Source: DATBDN01 sp963715995
GTDB taxonomy: Bacteria > Actinomycetota > Thermoleophilia > Solirubrobacterales > Thermoleophilaceae
Direction of reading: 5' to 3'
NCBI GenBank assembly: GCA_963715995.1
Contig: OY970283.1
Span: 62,001-126,000 of the forward strand
DNA: 64,000 bases
A program made the translations under genes and the position numbers. A model generated the notes under the pieces. The model did no database searches. It saw only the letters and a list, made by a program, of their open reading frames with translations, and had not been told where the DNA came from. Positions 24,242-33,456 of this stretch are shown in pieces. Each line of letters begins with the position of its first letter. Position 1 is the first letter of the stretch.

Positions 24242-25441
24242 CTACTCGTCTTCCCGCCTCGGCGAAGTTTTATTCGTGACTGACAGCGCACTTGCGAGAC
24301 GCTCGAAAGTCATGCCCTGCACGAGCGTGGAAACCAGCACCGCGAAGAAGACGATGTTGAAGAACTCGAGGCTGTCGGGCACGTGGTCGATGACCGGGAA
24401 CGTGGCCAGCACCACCGGCACGGCGCCGCGCAGGCCGGCCCAGCCGAGCACCGTGCGCTCGGCGGGCGTGAAGCCGAAGCGGACCGTGGCCAGGTAGGTG
24501 GCAAGCGGCCGTGCGACGAACGCCAGCAGCAGCGCCAGCGCCGTCGCGTCGAGCGCGACTCCGCGCAGCTGAGACGGGAACACCAGCAGCCCGAGCACCA
24601 CGAACAGGGCGATCTGCGCCACCGAGGCGACGCCCTCGTGGAAGGCGACGATCGTGCGCTGGGCCGGCAGCCGCCGGTCGCCGAGTGCGAGCCCGGCCAG
24701 ATAGACCGCAAGGAAGCCCGACCCGTGCAGCGTGTCGGCAAGGCCGAACGCCAGCGCCGCAACCGTGATCGAGGCCACCGGGTACAGCCCGCGGGTGGCG
24801 AGCGGCACGCGCTGGAATGCCACGACGCCCAGGCGGCCGACCAGGAGCCCGGCCGCCGTGCCGATCCCGAGCTGGCGGACGAAGAGCCACAGCGCATCGC
24901 CGACGCCGTAATGCGGCTTGACGATCGCGTCGATGAGCGCCACCACGAGCAGCACCGCGATCGGGTCGTTCATGCCCGACTCGCCCTCGAGCGCCGCGGC
25001 CAATCGGCTCCGCAACGGCGACCCGCGCAGCAGCGCGAAGACCGCCGCGCCGTCGGTAGCGGCCAGGATCGAGCCGACGAGCATCGACTCGAGGAAGCCG
25101 TAGCCCAGAAGCAGCTTGGCCGCGAGCCCGGTGAGAGCCGCCGTGGCAAGCGTGCCGACGACGGCCAGCGACAGCGCCGGCCAGACCACCGGCCGCAGCA
25201 CGCTGAAGCCCGAGGTCAGTCCGCCCTCGAACAGGATCAGCGCAAGCGCGATCACGCCGATGTTGCGCGCCACGCGGTAGTTGTCGAAGTCGACCCAGCC
25301 GAGGCCGTCCGAGCCGATCGCCATGCCCAGGCCCAGGAACAGCACCAGGCCGGGCACGCGCAGGCGCCCCGCCACCAGCGTCGAGGCGATGCCGGCAGCG
25401 AGCAGCGCGCCCGTGGCGAGGGCTGCCTGGCCCGGCGTCAT
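24242..25441 (-). CDS. CPA-family Na+(K+)/H+ antiporter, NhaP2-like, lacking cytosolic domains
   Basis: A 399-residue membrane protein with about 12 helices. Family marks: the first helices AGRLRVPGLVLFLGLGMAIGSDGLGWV, GVIALALILFEGGLTSGF, the ion-site helix ILAATDGAAVFALLRG, and ALEGESGMNDPIAVLLVVAL (the acidic residues in TDGA and GMNDP are the transport carboxylates). The C-terminal half has LGWAGLRGAVPVVLATFPV, typical of NhaP/NhaP2 (CvrA) exchangers. NhaP2 proteins usually carry TrkA-C regulatory domains after the membrane part; here the protein ends shortly after the last helix. Ion preference cannot be assigned. Its start ATG overlaps the stop of the upstream membrane protein by 4 bp (ATGA). 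Confidence 0.9.
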   Translation of the reverse strand: MTPGQAALATGALLAAGIASTLVAGRLRVPGLVLFLGLGMAIGSDGLGWVDFDNYRVARNIGVIALALILFEGGLTSGFSVLRPVVWPALSLAVVGTLATAALTGLAAKLLLGYGFLESMLVGSILAATDGAAVFALLRGSPLRSRLAAALEGESGMNDPIAVLLVVALIDAIVKPHYGVGDALWLFVRQLGIGTAAGLLVGRLGVVAFQRVPLATRGLYPVASITVAALAFGLADTLHGSGFLAVYLAGLALGDRRLPAQRTIVAFHEGVASVAQIALFVVLGLLVFPSQLRGVALDATALALLLAFVARPLATYLATVRFGFTPAERTVLGWAGLRGAVPVVLATFPVIDHVPDSLEFFNIVFFAVLVSTLVQGMTFERLASALSVTNKTSPRREDE

Positions 25442-25899
25442 CCGCCGCCCGTCATCGCCGCGCGCAGCGCAAGCGTGGTCACGAGCAGCGCCCCGATCGT
25501 CATCAGCCCCATCTCGCGCAGCACCACGCGCCGCGCGATCTCGCGCTGCTCGACCGGCGTGAGCGCCTCGACGTCGTCCACCTCGTCCAGGACCACCTGG
25601 GCCGCGCCCACGCGCATGCCCTCGGTCACGAGAGTGACCACGAGCAGCGACACGCCGTAGACGTAGTGCAGCTCGTCACCGGCGCGGTGGTCGGTGGCGA
25701 GCAGGATCAATCCGAGCGTGACCTGTGCCACGACCACGGCCTGCGCCACCCGCAGCAGGTACCAGAACCACACGGACGGGTCACGGCGCGCCCATGCGAC
25801 CGCGCCCCAGACGCCCGTGAGGAGATTCGTCGCCAGAACGGCGACGCCGACTACGAGGTGCGCGTCCTTCAGATTGCGTCCTTCAGCACTATGTAGCAA
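25438..25899 (-). CDS. Small four-helix membrane protein, antiporter-linked
   Basis: A protein of up to 153 residues with four hydrophobic helices (AHLVVGVAVLATNLLTGVWGAVAW; YLLRVAQAVVVAQVTLGLILLA; YVYGVSLLVVTLVTEGMRVGAAQVVL; MGLMTIGALLVTTLAL). It has no recognised family motif. Its stop overlaps the antiporter start (ATGA), so translation is coupled and a role in the same transport or stress unit is likely. The start is unclear: the only accepted start codon is TTG 25899, but GAAGGA lies just before a CTG at codon 10. Divergent from nuoA with a 32-bp gap. Confidence 0.7.
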   Translation of the reverse strand: MLHSAEGRNLKDAHLVVGVAVLATNLLTGVWGAVAWARRDPSVWFWYLLRVAQAVVVAQVTLGLILLATDHRAGDELHYVYGVSLLVVTLVTEGMRVGAAQVVLDEVDDVEALTPVEQREIARRVVLREMGLMTIGALLVTTLALRAAMTGGG

Positions 25900-25916
25900 G
25901 TTGTCACAAGCGGTTG

Positions 25917-25922
25917 TATAAC
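25917..25922 (+). promoter_or_regulatory. -10 box of nuo operon
   Basis: TATAAC, 9 nt before the GTG of nuoA at 25932. This is the best -10 match near the operon start and would give an almost leaderless 15-kb transcript. The only other strand-opening sequence in the 32-bp divergent gap serves the membrane protein on the other side. Confidence 0.5.
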
Positions 25923-25931
25923 CCGCTTCCC

Positions 25932-26288
25932 GTGCTCAAGACCTACCTGCCAGTTCTCGTCTTTCTCGTGCTCGGGCTGGTCGTCGGCGGCGTCTTCGTT
26001 CAGATGAACAAGATCCTCGGCCCGAAGAAGCCGGGCCAGGTGAAGCGCGAGCCCTACGAGTGCGGGCTGCCCTCGGATGTGACGAAGAGCTTCCGCTTCG
26101 GAGTCTCGTTCTACCTCGTGGCGATGCTCTTCATCCTCTTCGACATCGAGGTCATCTTCCTCTACCCCGTCGCACTGCTCCTGAAGTCGGTCGGGACCTT
26201 CGCGCTGGTGGAGACGATCGTGTTCATCGTGATGCTGTTCATCGGCTTCGTATACGTGTGGCGGCGAGGTGCGCTCGAATGGACCTGA
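25932..26288 (+). CDS. nuoA: NADH-quinone oxidoreductase subunit A
   Basis: A 118-residue membrane subunit of respiratory complex I with three helices. The subunit marks are complete: the loop after helix 1 with KREPYECGLPSDVTKSFRFGV (the Cys loop near the quinone site) and FYLVAMLFILFDIEVIFLYP in helix 2 (membrane Glu/Asp). The start GTG 25932 is preferred over TTG 25914 because the latter lies inside the -10 region. First gene of the 14-subunit operon; overlaps nuoB by 10 bp. Confidence 0.95.
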   Translation: MLKTYLPVLVFLVLGLVVGGVFVQMNKILGPKKPGQVKREPYECGLPSDVTKSFRFGVSFYLVAMLFILFDIEVIFLYPVALLLKSVGTFALVETIVFIVMLFIGFVYVWRRGALEWT

Positions 26289-26857
26289 GGATCGAACAGG
26301 CGCGCGCGAAGCAGCTGCTGCGCGGTGAGATGTCGGATGACGACCTTCAGGCATACGTCGAGGACAAGGTCTGGCTGACCACGCTCGACAAGGCCGCGAA
26401 CTGGGCGCGCGCGAACTCGCTCTTCCCGCTCGGCTTCGGCCTGGCCTGCTGCGCGATCGAGATGATCTCGATCATCGGCTCGCCGCGGGTGGACGTTGCG
26501 CGCTTCGGCGCCGAGGCCGTTCGCGGCTCTCCGCGCCAGGCCGACATGATCATGATCTCGGGGCGCGTGTCGATCAAGATGGCGCCGGTCATCCGCCGCA
26601 TCTACGACCAGATGCTGGAGCCCAAGTGGGTCATCTCGATGGGCGCCTGCGCATCGAGCGCCGGCATGTTCAACAACTACGCGCTCGTGGCCGGCGTGGA
26701 CAAGTTCCTGCCGGTGGACGTCTACGTGCCGGGCTGCCCGCCGCGGCCCGAGGCGCTCGTCTACGGCATCAACAAGCTGCAGAAGAAGATCCAGGAGCGT
26801 CCCGACCTCGGTTGGCGGGCTCGCTACCGGGCGGAGGGCACCGAGGAAGTTGCCTGA
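26279..26857 (+). CDS. nuoB: NADH-quinone oxidoreductase subunit B
   Basis: A 192-residue peripheral-arm subunit carrying cluster N2, the last iron-sulphur centre before quinone. The four ligands are seen: the tandem Cys of FGLACCAIEM, Cys in SMGACASSAGMF and Cys in YVPGCPPRPEAL. The N-terminal 45 residues (DLRIEQARAKQLLRGEMSDD..) are a basic helical extension longer than in E. coli. It starts inside the end of nuoA and overlaps nuoC by 8 bp. Confidence 0.96.
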   Translation: MDLRIEQARAKQLLRGEMSDDDLQAYVEDKVWLTTLDKAANWARANSLFPLGFGLACCAIEMISIIGSPRVDVARFGAEAVRGSPRQADMIMISGRVSIKMAPVIRRIYDQMLEPKWVISMGACASSAGMFNNYALVAGVDKFLPVDVYVPGCPPRPEALVYGINKLQKKIQERPDLGWRARYRAEGTEEVA

Positions 26858-27368
26858 CGCGACCGGCCTCGAGCTGATCGCACAGGGAGTGCGCGAGAAG
26901 CTCGGCGACGAGACGGTGGTCGGCACCCATTTCGCCGCGGGCTACGCGACGCTTCAGGTGGCGCCGCAGTCGATCCGCGACGTGCTGGCGCACCTGCGCG
27001 ACGACGCCGCCGACTCGTTCGAGCGCGTGATGAGCGTGCACGCGAACGACTACCTGCCGGACGAGCCGCGCTTCGGGATCCACTACGAGCTGCTGTCGAT
27101 GGAGCGGATCGATCGCCTGCACGTGAAGCTGCGCGTGCCCGACGGCGAGGCGGTGCCGACGATCGCCGACGTCTTCCCCACGGCCGACTTCCAGGAGCGC
27201 GAGATCTACGACATGTTCGGCGTGGTCTTCGACGGCCACCCCGACATGCGCCGCATCCTCATGCCCGAGGACTACGAGGGGCACCCGCAGCGGCGCGACT
27301 TCCCGATCGGCGGCGAGCCGGTGCTGTTCACCTTCAACGAGCACAAGATGCCGCGCTGGTATGAGTGA
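26850..27368 (+). CDS. nuoC: NADH-quinone oxidoreductase subunit C
   Basis: A 172-residue peripheral-arm subunit that connects NuoB and NuoD. The C-terminal signature is clear: DVFPTADFQEREIYDMFGVVFDGHPDMRRILMPEDYEGHPQRRDFP. It is separate from NuoD, unlike in E. coli where nuoC and nuoD are fused. Start TTG 26850, overlapping nuoB; the stop overlaps the nuoD start (ATGAGTGA). Confidence 0.95.
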   Translation: MPDATGLELIAQGVREKLGDETVVGTHFAAGYATLQVAPQSIRDVLAHLRDDAADSFERVMSVHANDYLPDEPRFGIHYELLSMERIDRLHVKLRVPDGEAVPTIADVFPTADFQEREIYDMFGVVFDGHPDMRRILMPEDYEGHPQRRDFPIGGEPVLFTFNEHKMPRWYE

Positions 27369-28599
27369 CGCCGAGCTGATCCAGGCGGCCGGCGAGGTCG
27401 ACGAGCCGGTCTACGGCACCGAGCTCGACTCCCAGACCGAGCTGTTCACGATCAACCTCGGCCCCCATCACCCGGCCACGCACGGCGTGCTGCGCCTGAT
27501 GTGCACGATGGAGGGCGAAGTCATTCGCGAGATGAAGCCGATCGTCGGCTACGTGCACACCGGCATCGAGAAGTCGTGCGAGGACCAGGCCTACTGGAAG
27601 GTCATCCCGTTCGTCGAGCGGATGGACTACCTGGCCTACTACTTCAACGCGATGGCCTACTGCTCGGCCGTCGAGAAGCTGGTGGGGCTCGAGGTGCCCA
27701 CGCGCGCGCAGTACCTGCGCGTGATCCACCTGGAGCTGAACCGGATCGCATCGCACCTGTTCTGGCTCGCCACCTCCGCGCTCGACCTTGGTGCCGTGAC
27801 CTTCCTCTGGTGGGGCATCCGCGAGCGCGACCTGGTGCTGGACCTGTTCGAGATGTCGAGCGGCCAGCGCATGCACACGCGCTACTTCCAGGTCGGCGGC
27901 GTGGTGGAGGACATCCCGCCGGGCTGGGAGCAGAAGTGCCGCGAGTTCATAAAGATCTTCCCCGACCGCCTGGACCAGTACGCAGCGCTGCTCGACCAGA
28001 ACGAGATCTGGCTCCAGCGCACGCGCCACGTGGGCGTGCTTCCCAAGGAGCAGCTGCTCGAGCTCGGCGTGACCGGCCCGCTGCTGCGCTGCGCGGGCGT
28101 GCCGTGGGACCTGCGCAAGGCGATGCCCTACAGCTCCTACGACCATTTCGACTTCAAGGTCGCGGTCGGCACAGAGGGCGACCACTACGACCGCTACCGC
28201 GTGCGGATGGAGGAGATGCGCCAGTCGCTGCGGATCGTGGAGCAGGCGCTCGACGGGCTGCCCGAGGGCCCGTTCATCGCCGACGACCGCAAGTTCGTGC
28301 TGCCGCCGCGCCACGAACTGGCGACCTCGATGGAGGCGCTGATCCACCACTTCAAGCTCGTGACCGAGGGCTTCCGCGTGCCGCCAGGCGAGGCGTACTC
28401 GGCAATCGAGTCGCCGCGCGGCGAGCTGGGCTGCTTCGTAGTCGCCGACGGCTCGGCGAAGCCGGCGCGAGTGCACATGCGCGACCCGTCGTTCGTGAAC
28501 CTCCAGTCGCTCGCGCCGATGGCCGAGGGCACGCTGCTGGCCGACTCGATCGCGTCGATCGCCATGCTCGACCCGATCCTCGGAGGCATCGACCGGTGA
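27361..28599 (+). CDS. nuoD: NADH-quinone oxidoreductase subunit D
   Basis: A 412-residue subunit, related to [NiFe]-hydrogenase large subunits but without metal ligands, that lines the quinone pocket with NuoB. Signatures: NLGPHHPATHGVLRL (the loop with the quinone-binding His), GYVHTGIEKSCEDQAYWKVIPFVERMDYL, ELNRIASHLFWLA and the C-terminal RDPSFVNLQSL..DSIASIAMLDPILGGIDR. The His and Tyr of the site (GPHHPATHG; MDYLAYY) are intact. Confidence 0.97.
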   Translation: MSDAELIQAAGEVDEPVYGTELDSQTELFTINLGPHHPATHGVLRLMCTMEGEVIREMKPIVGYVHTGIEKSCEDQAYWKVIPFVERMDYLAYYFNAMAYCSAVEKLVGLEVPTRAQYLRVIHLELNRIASHLFWLATSALDLGAVTFLWWGIRERDLVLDLFEMSSGQRMHTRYFQVGGVVEDIPPGWEQKCREFIKIFPDRLDQYAALLDQNEIWLQRTRHVGVLPKEQLLELGVTGPLLRCAGVPWDLRKAMPYSSYDHFDFKVAVGTEGDHYDRYRVRMEEMRQSLRIVEQALDGLPEGPFIADDRKFVLPPRHELATSMEALIHHFKLVTEGFRVPPGEAYSAIESPRGELGCFVVADGSAKPARVHMRDPSFVNLQSLAPMAEGTLLADSIASIAMLDPILGGIDR

Positions 28600-29201
28600 G
28601 CCCCGACTTCGCGCCCGGCTGGGACCAGGCGGCCGACCTGTGGAAGGACCCGGCCGAGATCCCCGATCCCGCGACCACGGATGTGCCCGCCGAGCTGCGC
28701 GCGCAGATCGAGGAGTACATGTCGCGCTACCCCGACTACCACTCGGCGTCGATCCCGGCGCTGATGGCGGCGCAGAAGTGGCACGGCTGGTGCTCCGACG
28801 ACGCCATCAAGCAGGTGGCCGCGGTCATGCAGGTGACGCCCGCGTACCTGTCGTCGGTGGCCACCTTCTACGACATGCTGCGCACGAAGCCGGTGGGCTC
28901 GCGCTACGTGTACGTGTGCACGAGCGTGGCCTGCCACCTGCGCCATGCCGACGAGGTCTACGAGGCGATCAAGGAGGCCGCCGAGGTGGCCGGCCTCGAA
29001 GGCGTGGAGGTGCGCGAGTTCGAGTGTCTGGGCGCCTGCGACATGGCGCCGATGGCCTCTGTCGACGGGCGCTACGTGGGGCCGCTCACGCGCGAGGACG
29101 CACCCGAGCTGGTGCTGGCGGTCAAGGAAGGGCGCGAGGTGCTGCCGGGCCGCGGGCTCGGCGACCCGGGCTACGAGCTGCCGTGGGGAACGCGCGCCTG
29201 A
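28596..29201 (+). CDS. nuoE: NADH-quinone oxidoreductase subunit E
   Basis: A 201-residue thioredoxin-like subunit holding the [2Fe-2S] cluster N1a. Ligands are the Cys pair in VYVCTSVACHLRHA and the pair in ECLGACDMAPMASVDG. The N-terminal helical part (RAQIEEYMSRYPDYHSASIPALMAAQ) is normal. Start GTG 28596 overlaps the nuoD stop (GTGA). Ends in TGATG with nuoF. Confidence 0.96.
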   Translation: MSPDFAPGWDQAADLWKDPAEIPDPATTDVPAELRAQIEEYMSRYPDYHSASIPALMAAQKWHGWCSDDAIKQVAAVMQVTPAYLSSVATFYDMLRTKPVGSRYVYVCTSVACHLRHADEVYEAIKEAAEVAGLEGVEVREFECLGACDMAPMASVDGRYVGPLTREDAPELVLAVKEGREVLPGRGLGDPGYELPWGTRA

Positions 29202-30562
29202 TGGCCGGCGAGACGCGGTTGCTCACCGCCGGCTTCGGCGAGAAGGATCTGGCCTCGATCGACGGCTACATCGAGAACGGCGGCGGCTACGCCGCGCTGC
29301 GGCGCGCGCTCGAGGGCGGCGGCATGGGGCCCGACGACGTGCTGGCGCAGATCGACGAGTCCGGTCTCCGCGGGCGCGGCGGCGCCGGCTTCGCGATGGG
29401 CAAGAAGGGCTCGTTCATCCCGAAGGGCGAGCAGACCAACTTCCTGACCTGCAACGCCGACGAGTCCGAGCCGGGCACCTTCAAGGACCGCGCGCTGATC
29501 CAGTACTGCCCGCACCGGCTCGTCGAGGGCTGCATCCTCGCCTGCTACGCGATCGGCGCGGCGTTCGGGTTCATCTACATCCGCGGCGAGTACGTGATGC
29601 AGGCGGACATCCTCGAGCAGGCCGTGCGCGAGGCATACGAGCGCGGCTTCCTCGGCGACGAGATCCTGGGCTCGCGCTTCTCGCTCGAGCTGGTCGTGCA
29701 TCGCGGCGCCGGCGCCTACATCTGCGGCGAGGAGACGGGGCTGCTCGACTCGCTCGAGGGCAAGCGCGGCAACCCGCGCCTGAAGCCGCCGTTCCCCGCG
29801 ATCAAGGGGCTCTACCAGGGGCCGACGCTGATCAACAACGTCGAGACGTTGTCGAACGTGCCGCTGATCGTGGAGCGCGGCGCCGACTTCTGGAAGTCGC
29901 ACGGCACCGAGAAGTCACCGGGCACGAAGGTGGTGTCGGTGTCGGGCAACGTGCGCCGTCCCGGCAACTACGAGGTCGAGCTCGGCATCCCGGCGCGCGA
30001 GATCGTCGACGGCCTCGCCGGCGGTGTGGCGGAAGGACGGAAGGTGAAGTTCTGGCACCCGGGCGGCTCGTCGGCGCCGGTGCTGCTGGACGAGCACCTG
30101 GACCTGCCCTACGACTTCGACTCGATGCAGCAGGCGGGCTCGATGCTCGGCTCCGGCGCGATCATCGTGGCCGACGACACGATCCCGGTGCTGCCCTACG
30201 CGAAGCGGCTCGCCCACTTCTATCGCCACGAGTCGTGCGGCAAGTGCGTGCCGTGCCGCGAGGGCACCAACTGGACCGTGAAGATGTTCGAGCGGATCGA
30301 GCAGGGCCTGGCCACGCCGATGGACCTGGACATCATCGGCGAGGTCCAGGAGAACATCGAGGGCAACTGCCTGTGCGTGCTCGGCGACTCGATGGCCATG
30401 CCGGTGCGCTCGCTGCTGAAGCACTTCCGCTCCGAGTTCGCCGAGGCGATGGAAGCCGGCCGCTTCTCCGGCGACGAGCTGGCCGCCGCGCCCGCGGGCG
30501 AGGGCGCCATCGACATCCGCGCGGGCGAGCTTGGCTCGCTCGTGAGCGGGGCGGGCGCCTGA
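29201..30562 (+). CDS. nuoF: NADH-quinone oxidoreductase subunit F
   Basis: A 453-residue NADH-oxidising subunit binding FMN, NADH and cluster N3. Motifs: GLRGRGGAGFAMGKKGSFIP (NADH/FMN Gly-rich loop), LTCNADESEPGTFKDR, HRGAGAYICGEETGLLDSLE, and the [4Fe-4S] ligands in ESCGKCVPCREGTNW with the fourth Cys in GNCLCVLGDS. The C-terminal tail of about 40 residues after that is Ala/Gly-rich. Confidence 0.97.
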   Translation: MAGETRLLTAGFGEKDLASIDGYIENGGGYAALRRALEGGGMGPDDVLAQIDESGLRGRGGAGFAMGKKGSFIPKGEQTNFLTCNADESEPGTFKDRALIQYCPHRLVEGCILACYAIGAAFGFIYIRGEYVMQADILEQAVREAYERGFLGDEILGSRFSLELVVHRGAGAYICGEETGLLDSLEGKRGNPRLKPPFPAIKGLYQGPTLINNVETLSNVPLIVERGADFWKSHGTEKSPGTKVVSVSGNVRRPGNYEVELGIPAREIVDGLAGGVAEGRKVKFWHPGGSSAPVLLDEHLDLPYDFDSMQQAGSMLGSGAIIVADDTIPVLPYAKRLAHFYRHESCGKCVPCREGTNWTVKMFERIEQGLATPMDLDIIGEVQENIEGNCLCVLGDSMAMPVRSLLKHFRSEFAEAMEAGRFSGDELAAAPAGEGAIDIRAGELGSLVSGAGA

Positions 30563-33456
30563 TGCCGAAGCCCGAGCCAAAGCTGATCACCTTCGAGGTC
30601 GACGGGCGCGAGGTCACCGCGGCCGAGGGCACGATGCTGGTCGACGCCGCGAAGGAAGGCGACGTCGAGATCCCCTACTTCTGTTACGAGCCGCGCCTGG
30701 GCCAGCCGGTCGGCGCGTGCCGCATGTGCCTCGTCGAGATCGAGGGCATGCCGAAGCTCCAGACCTCCTGCTCGACCCCGGTGAAGGACGGCATGGTCGT
30801 GACGACCACCTCCGATCGCGTGAAGCACGCGCAGAACGCGATCGTGGAGTTCCTGCTGGTGAACCACCCGCTCGACTGCCCGGTCTGCGACAAGGGCGGC
30901 GAGTGCCCGCTCCAGGACATCTCGTTCGGCTGGGGCGCCGGGCGCTCGCGCGTGATCGAGCCAAAGCGCCACTTCAAGAAGCCGCTCGAGCTCTCGCCGC
31001 TGGTGGCGATCGACCGCGAGCGCTGCATCCTCTGTTACCGCTGCGTGCGCTTCTCGCAGGAGGTGGCCGAGGACCACCAGCTCGTCTTCCTCGAGCGTGG
31101 CGACCACACCTACGTCGGCACCCATCACGGCCACCCGTACGTCGCCCCGTTCAGCGGCAACATCGTGTCGCTCTGCCCCGTGGGCGCGCTCACCTCGACC
31201 GCCTACCGCTTCCGCGCGCGGCCATGGGACATCGAGAACGCCGGCACCGTCTGCACGCTGTGCCCCGCGCAGTGCAACGTGGAGTTCTCGGTGCGCGACG
31301 ACACCCACGTGCTGCGCGTTTACGACGCCCGCCACAACGAGGGGGTCGACGACGGCTGGCTCTGCGACAAGGGCCGCTTCGGCTACCAGACCGTCAACTC
31401 CGCCGAGCGCGTGACGGCGCCGATCATCCGCGAGGGCGGCGCGCTCTTGGAGCGCTCGTGGGAGGCCGCGCTCGAGCGCGTGGCCGACGCGCTGAAGAAG
31501 GCTGGCTCGAAGACGGCGCTGATCGCGGGCGGCGAGACCACCAACGAGGAGGCGTTCCTGGCCCAGAAGCTGCTGCGCGACGCGCTCGGCTCGGGCGACA
31601 TGGACTCGCGCGTGGCGCCGCTGGACCCCGACCAGGCGCGCGCGCTTGCGCAGCCGGGCCTGACGGCGTCGGTGCCCGACATCGAGTGGGCCGGTGCCGT
31701 GCTGGTGCTGGAGACCGAGCTGGTGGACGAGATGCCGATCCTGGAGCTGCGCGTGCGCAAGGGACGGCGGCGCAACGGCGTGCAGGTGGCGGTCGCCTCC
31801 TCGCACCCGTCCGCGCTCGACCGCGAGGCGGCCGCGACGGTGCGCTTCGCCCCCGGCTCCGGAGAGGCGCTGCTGGCAGCGCTGGCGGCCGCGCTCGGCT
31901 CCGAGCGCGCGCCCGGTGCATCCGGCGGCGGCGGCGAAGAACGCGAGCCGGAGCGCTCCGAAGGCGTGGACGAGCCGTCCGAGCTGCCGCACGGCGACCC
32001 GGTGGGGACGATCGACGAAGTGGCCACCGAGCCCGACCCGGGCGCGCCTGCGCCGGTGGCGGGACCCGATGGCCAGCCCGGCGCGATGGCAGGCGGCCCG
32101 CCCGGTGAGCAGTCGCAGGAGGGCGAGCGCCCAGCGGCCGGCGCCGACGCGTCCAGCACCGACAGCGGCTACGCCGGCGGCGAGTCGGCCCCCGAGAGCG
32201 GCGCCCAGGACGAGGCGGGCAGCGAGTCGACAGCAGCGGGCGCCGAGCGCGGCGCCGACACCGAAAACCAGCCTTCGAGAAGCCAACGGGGCCAGGCCCC
32301 GTTGGCTCGTTTGGGGGGTGATGGCCACTCTTCTGGGGTATGCGCTGGGCGTGCCGGTGCGTCGGCGGATGACGTCGATGGGCTCGCCGGCGTGCTGAGC
32401 GGCGCGGACTCGGTCGTGATCATCTGGGGCGAGCGGCTGGCGCACGGCCCGCGCGGCAAGCAGGCGATCGACGCTCTTCTGGCCGTGGCCCAGTCGCTGG
32501 ACCTTGCCGGCACCGAGGGCTCTGGCCTGCTCGAGGTCCCGGCCGGCACGAACAGCCGCGGGCTGCGCGAGGTCGGACTGCTGCCCAACATGGGGCCTGG
32601 TCTCGCCGACGCCGAGGGCCAAGGCTCAACCGCCATCGCCGAGTCGCTCGCCGCGGGCGACACCGGCGCGCTCGTGCTGCTGCACGCCGACCCGCTGCGG
32701 ACCCACCCGAACCGGCGTAAGTGGGAAGAGGCGCTCGACCGCGCCACGTTCGTCGTGGCATTCGCGGAGTTCCTCGACGGCGGCGTCGCCGAGCACGCCG
32801 ACGTGATCCTGCCGGTTGAGTCCTACGCCGAGCGCGAGGGCACGGTCGTGCACCCCGACGGCCGACTCCAGCGCCTGCGCCAGACGATCGCCCACCCGGG
32901 CGAGGTTCGCCCGGTGTGGTGGCAGCTGGAGCAGATCCTCGACCGCCTCGGTCACGGCACCGGCGCCACGAGCGCGCCAATGGTCAGCGAGCAGATCTTC
33001 GAGGCCGTCCCGTTCTACGAGGGCCTGACGCTGGACGAAATCGGCGGCCGCGGCATCCGCTGGCCCGAGCGCGACGCGGCGTCCAAGCTGCCGGCCGCCG
33101 AGCTGGGCACAGGTCAGCTGCCTGATCCGCCCGAGGCACAGAGCCCGAACGGCGTGCTGCGTCTGGGCACGCGCCCGAGCCTGTGGACCGGCTACGTGAC
33201 CAAGCACGCACCGGTGCTCGAGTTCCTGAGGCCTGAGCAGACGGTGGAGCTGGCACCGGCCGACGCCGAGCGCCTGGGCATCGACAGTGGCGCAGCCGTT
33301 GAGGTCGGCGTGAACGGCACGCGGCTGCGCGCGACGGCAACCGTGCGGGCGAGTATGCCCGAAGGCACCGCCTACCTGATCGAGGGCACCGACGACGAGC
33401 CCGCCGGCGCGCTGCTGAACGGCGAGCCGCAGACCGTGGAGGTCAAGCCGCGCTGA
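30562..33456 (+). CDS. nuoG: NADH-quinone oxidoreductase subunit G with long low-complexity insert
   Basis: A 964-residue iron-sulphur subunit. The N-terminal [2Fe-2S] (YFCYEPRLGQPVGACRMC..SCSTP), the His-Cys3 site (HPLDCPVCDKGGECPLQD), the 4Fe-4S site (CILCYRCVRFSQE..CPVGAL) and the N7-type site (CTLCPAQCN ... LCDKGRFGY) are all present. The molybdopterin-oxidoreductase-like domain follows but is split: residues about 450-605 are a Gly/Glu/Pro/Ala-rich linker (ASGGGGEEREPERSEGVDEP and onward) without family similarity. Around residues 573-582 the DNA forms a terminator-like palindrome (32281-32307), so this stretch looks like inserted or once non-coding DNA kept in frame. The second half (VVIIWGERLAHGP ... 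HADVILPVESYAEREGT) is normal. Confidence 0.95.
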   Translation: MPKPEPKLITFEVDGREVTAAEGTMLVDAAKEGDVEIPYFCYEPRLGQPVGACRMCLVEIEGMPKLQTSCSTPVKDGMVVTTTSDRVKHAQNAIVEFLLVNHPLDCPVCDKGGECPLQDISFGWGAGRSRVIEPKRHFKKPLELSPLVAIDRERCILCYRCVRFSQEVAEDHQLVFLERGDHTYVGTHHGHPYVAPFSGNIVSLCPVGALTSTAYRFRARPWDIENAGTVCTLCPAQCNVEFSVRDDTHVLRVYDARHNEGVDDGWLCDKGRFGYQTVNSAERVTAPIIREGGALLERSWEAALERVADALKKAGSKTALIAGGETTNEEAFLAQKLLRDALGSGDMDSRVAPLDPDQARALAQPGLTASVPDIEWAGAVLVLETELVDEMPILELRVRKGRRRNGVQVAVASSHPSALDREAAATVRFAPGSGEALLAALAAALGSERAPGASGGGGEEREPERSEGVDEPSELPHGDPVGTIDEVATEPDPGAPAPVAGPDGQPGAMAGGPPGEQSQEGERPAAGADASSTDSGYAGGESAPESGAQDEAGSESTAAGAERGADTENQPSRSQRGQAPLARLGGDGHSSGVCAGRAGASADDVDGLAGVLSGADSVVIIWGERLAHGPRGKQAIDALLAVAQSLDLAGTEGSGLLEVPAGTNSRGLREVGLLPNMGPGLADAEGQGSTAIAESLAAGDTGALVLLHADPLRTHPNRRKWEEALDRATFVVAFAEFLDGGVAEHADVILPVESYAEREGTVVHPDGRLQRLRQTIAHPGEVRPVWWQLEQILDRLGHGTGATSAPMVSEQIFEAVPFYEGLTLDEIGGRGIRWPERDAASKLPAAELGTGQLPDPPEAQSPNGVLRLGTRPSLWTGYVTKHAPVLEFLRPEQTVELAPADAERLGIDSGAAVEVGVNGTRLRATATVRASMPEGTAYLIEGTDDEPAGALLNGEPQTVEVKPR
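32281..32307 (+). terminator. Terminator-like palindrome inside nuoG
   Basis: AGCCAACGGGGCC and GGCCCCGTTGGCT around a single A: a 13-bp perfect inverted repeat, followed by CGTTTGGGGGG. In form it resembles gene-end terminators, yet it lies inside the coding sequence of nuoG, in the low-complexity linker. It could attenuate transcription into nuoH-N or be a relic of inserted DNA. Confidence 0.5.
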
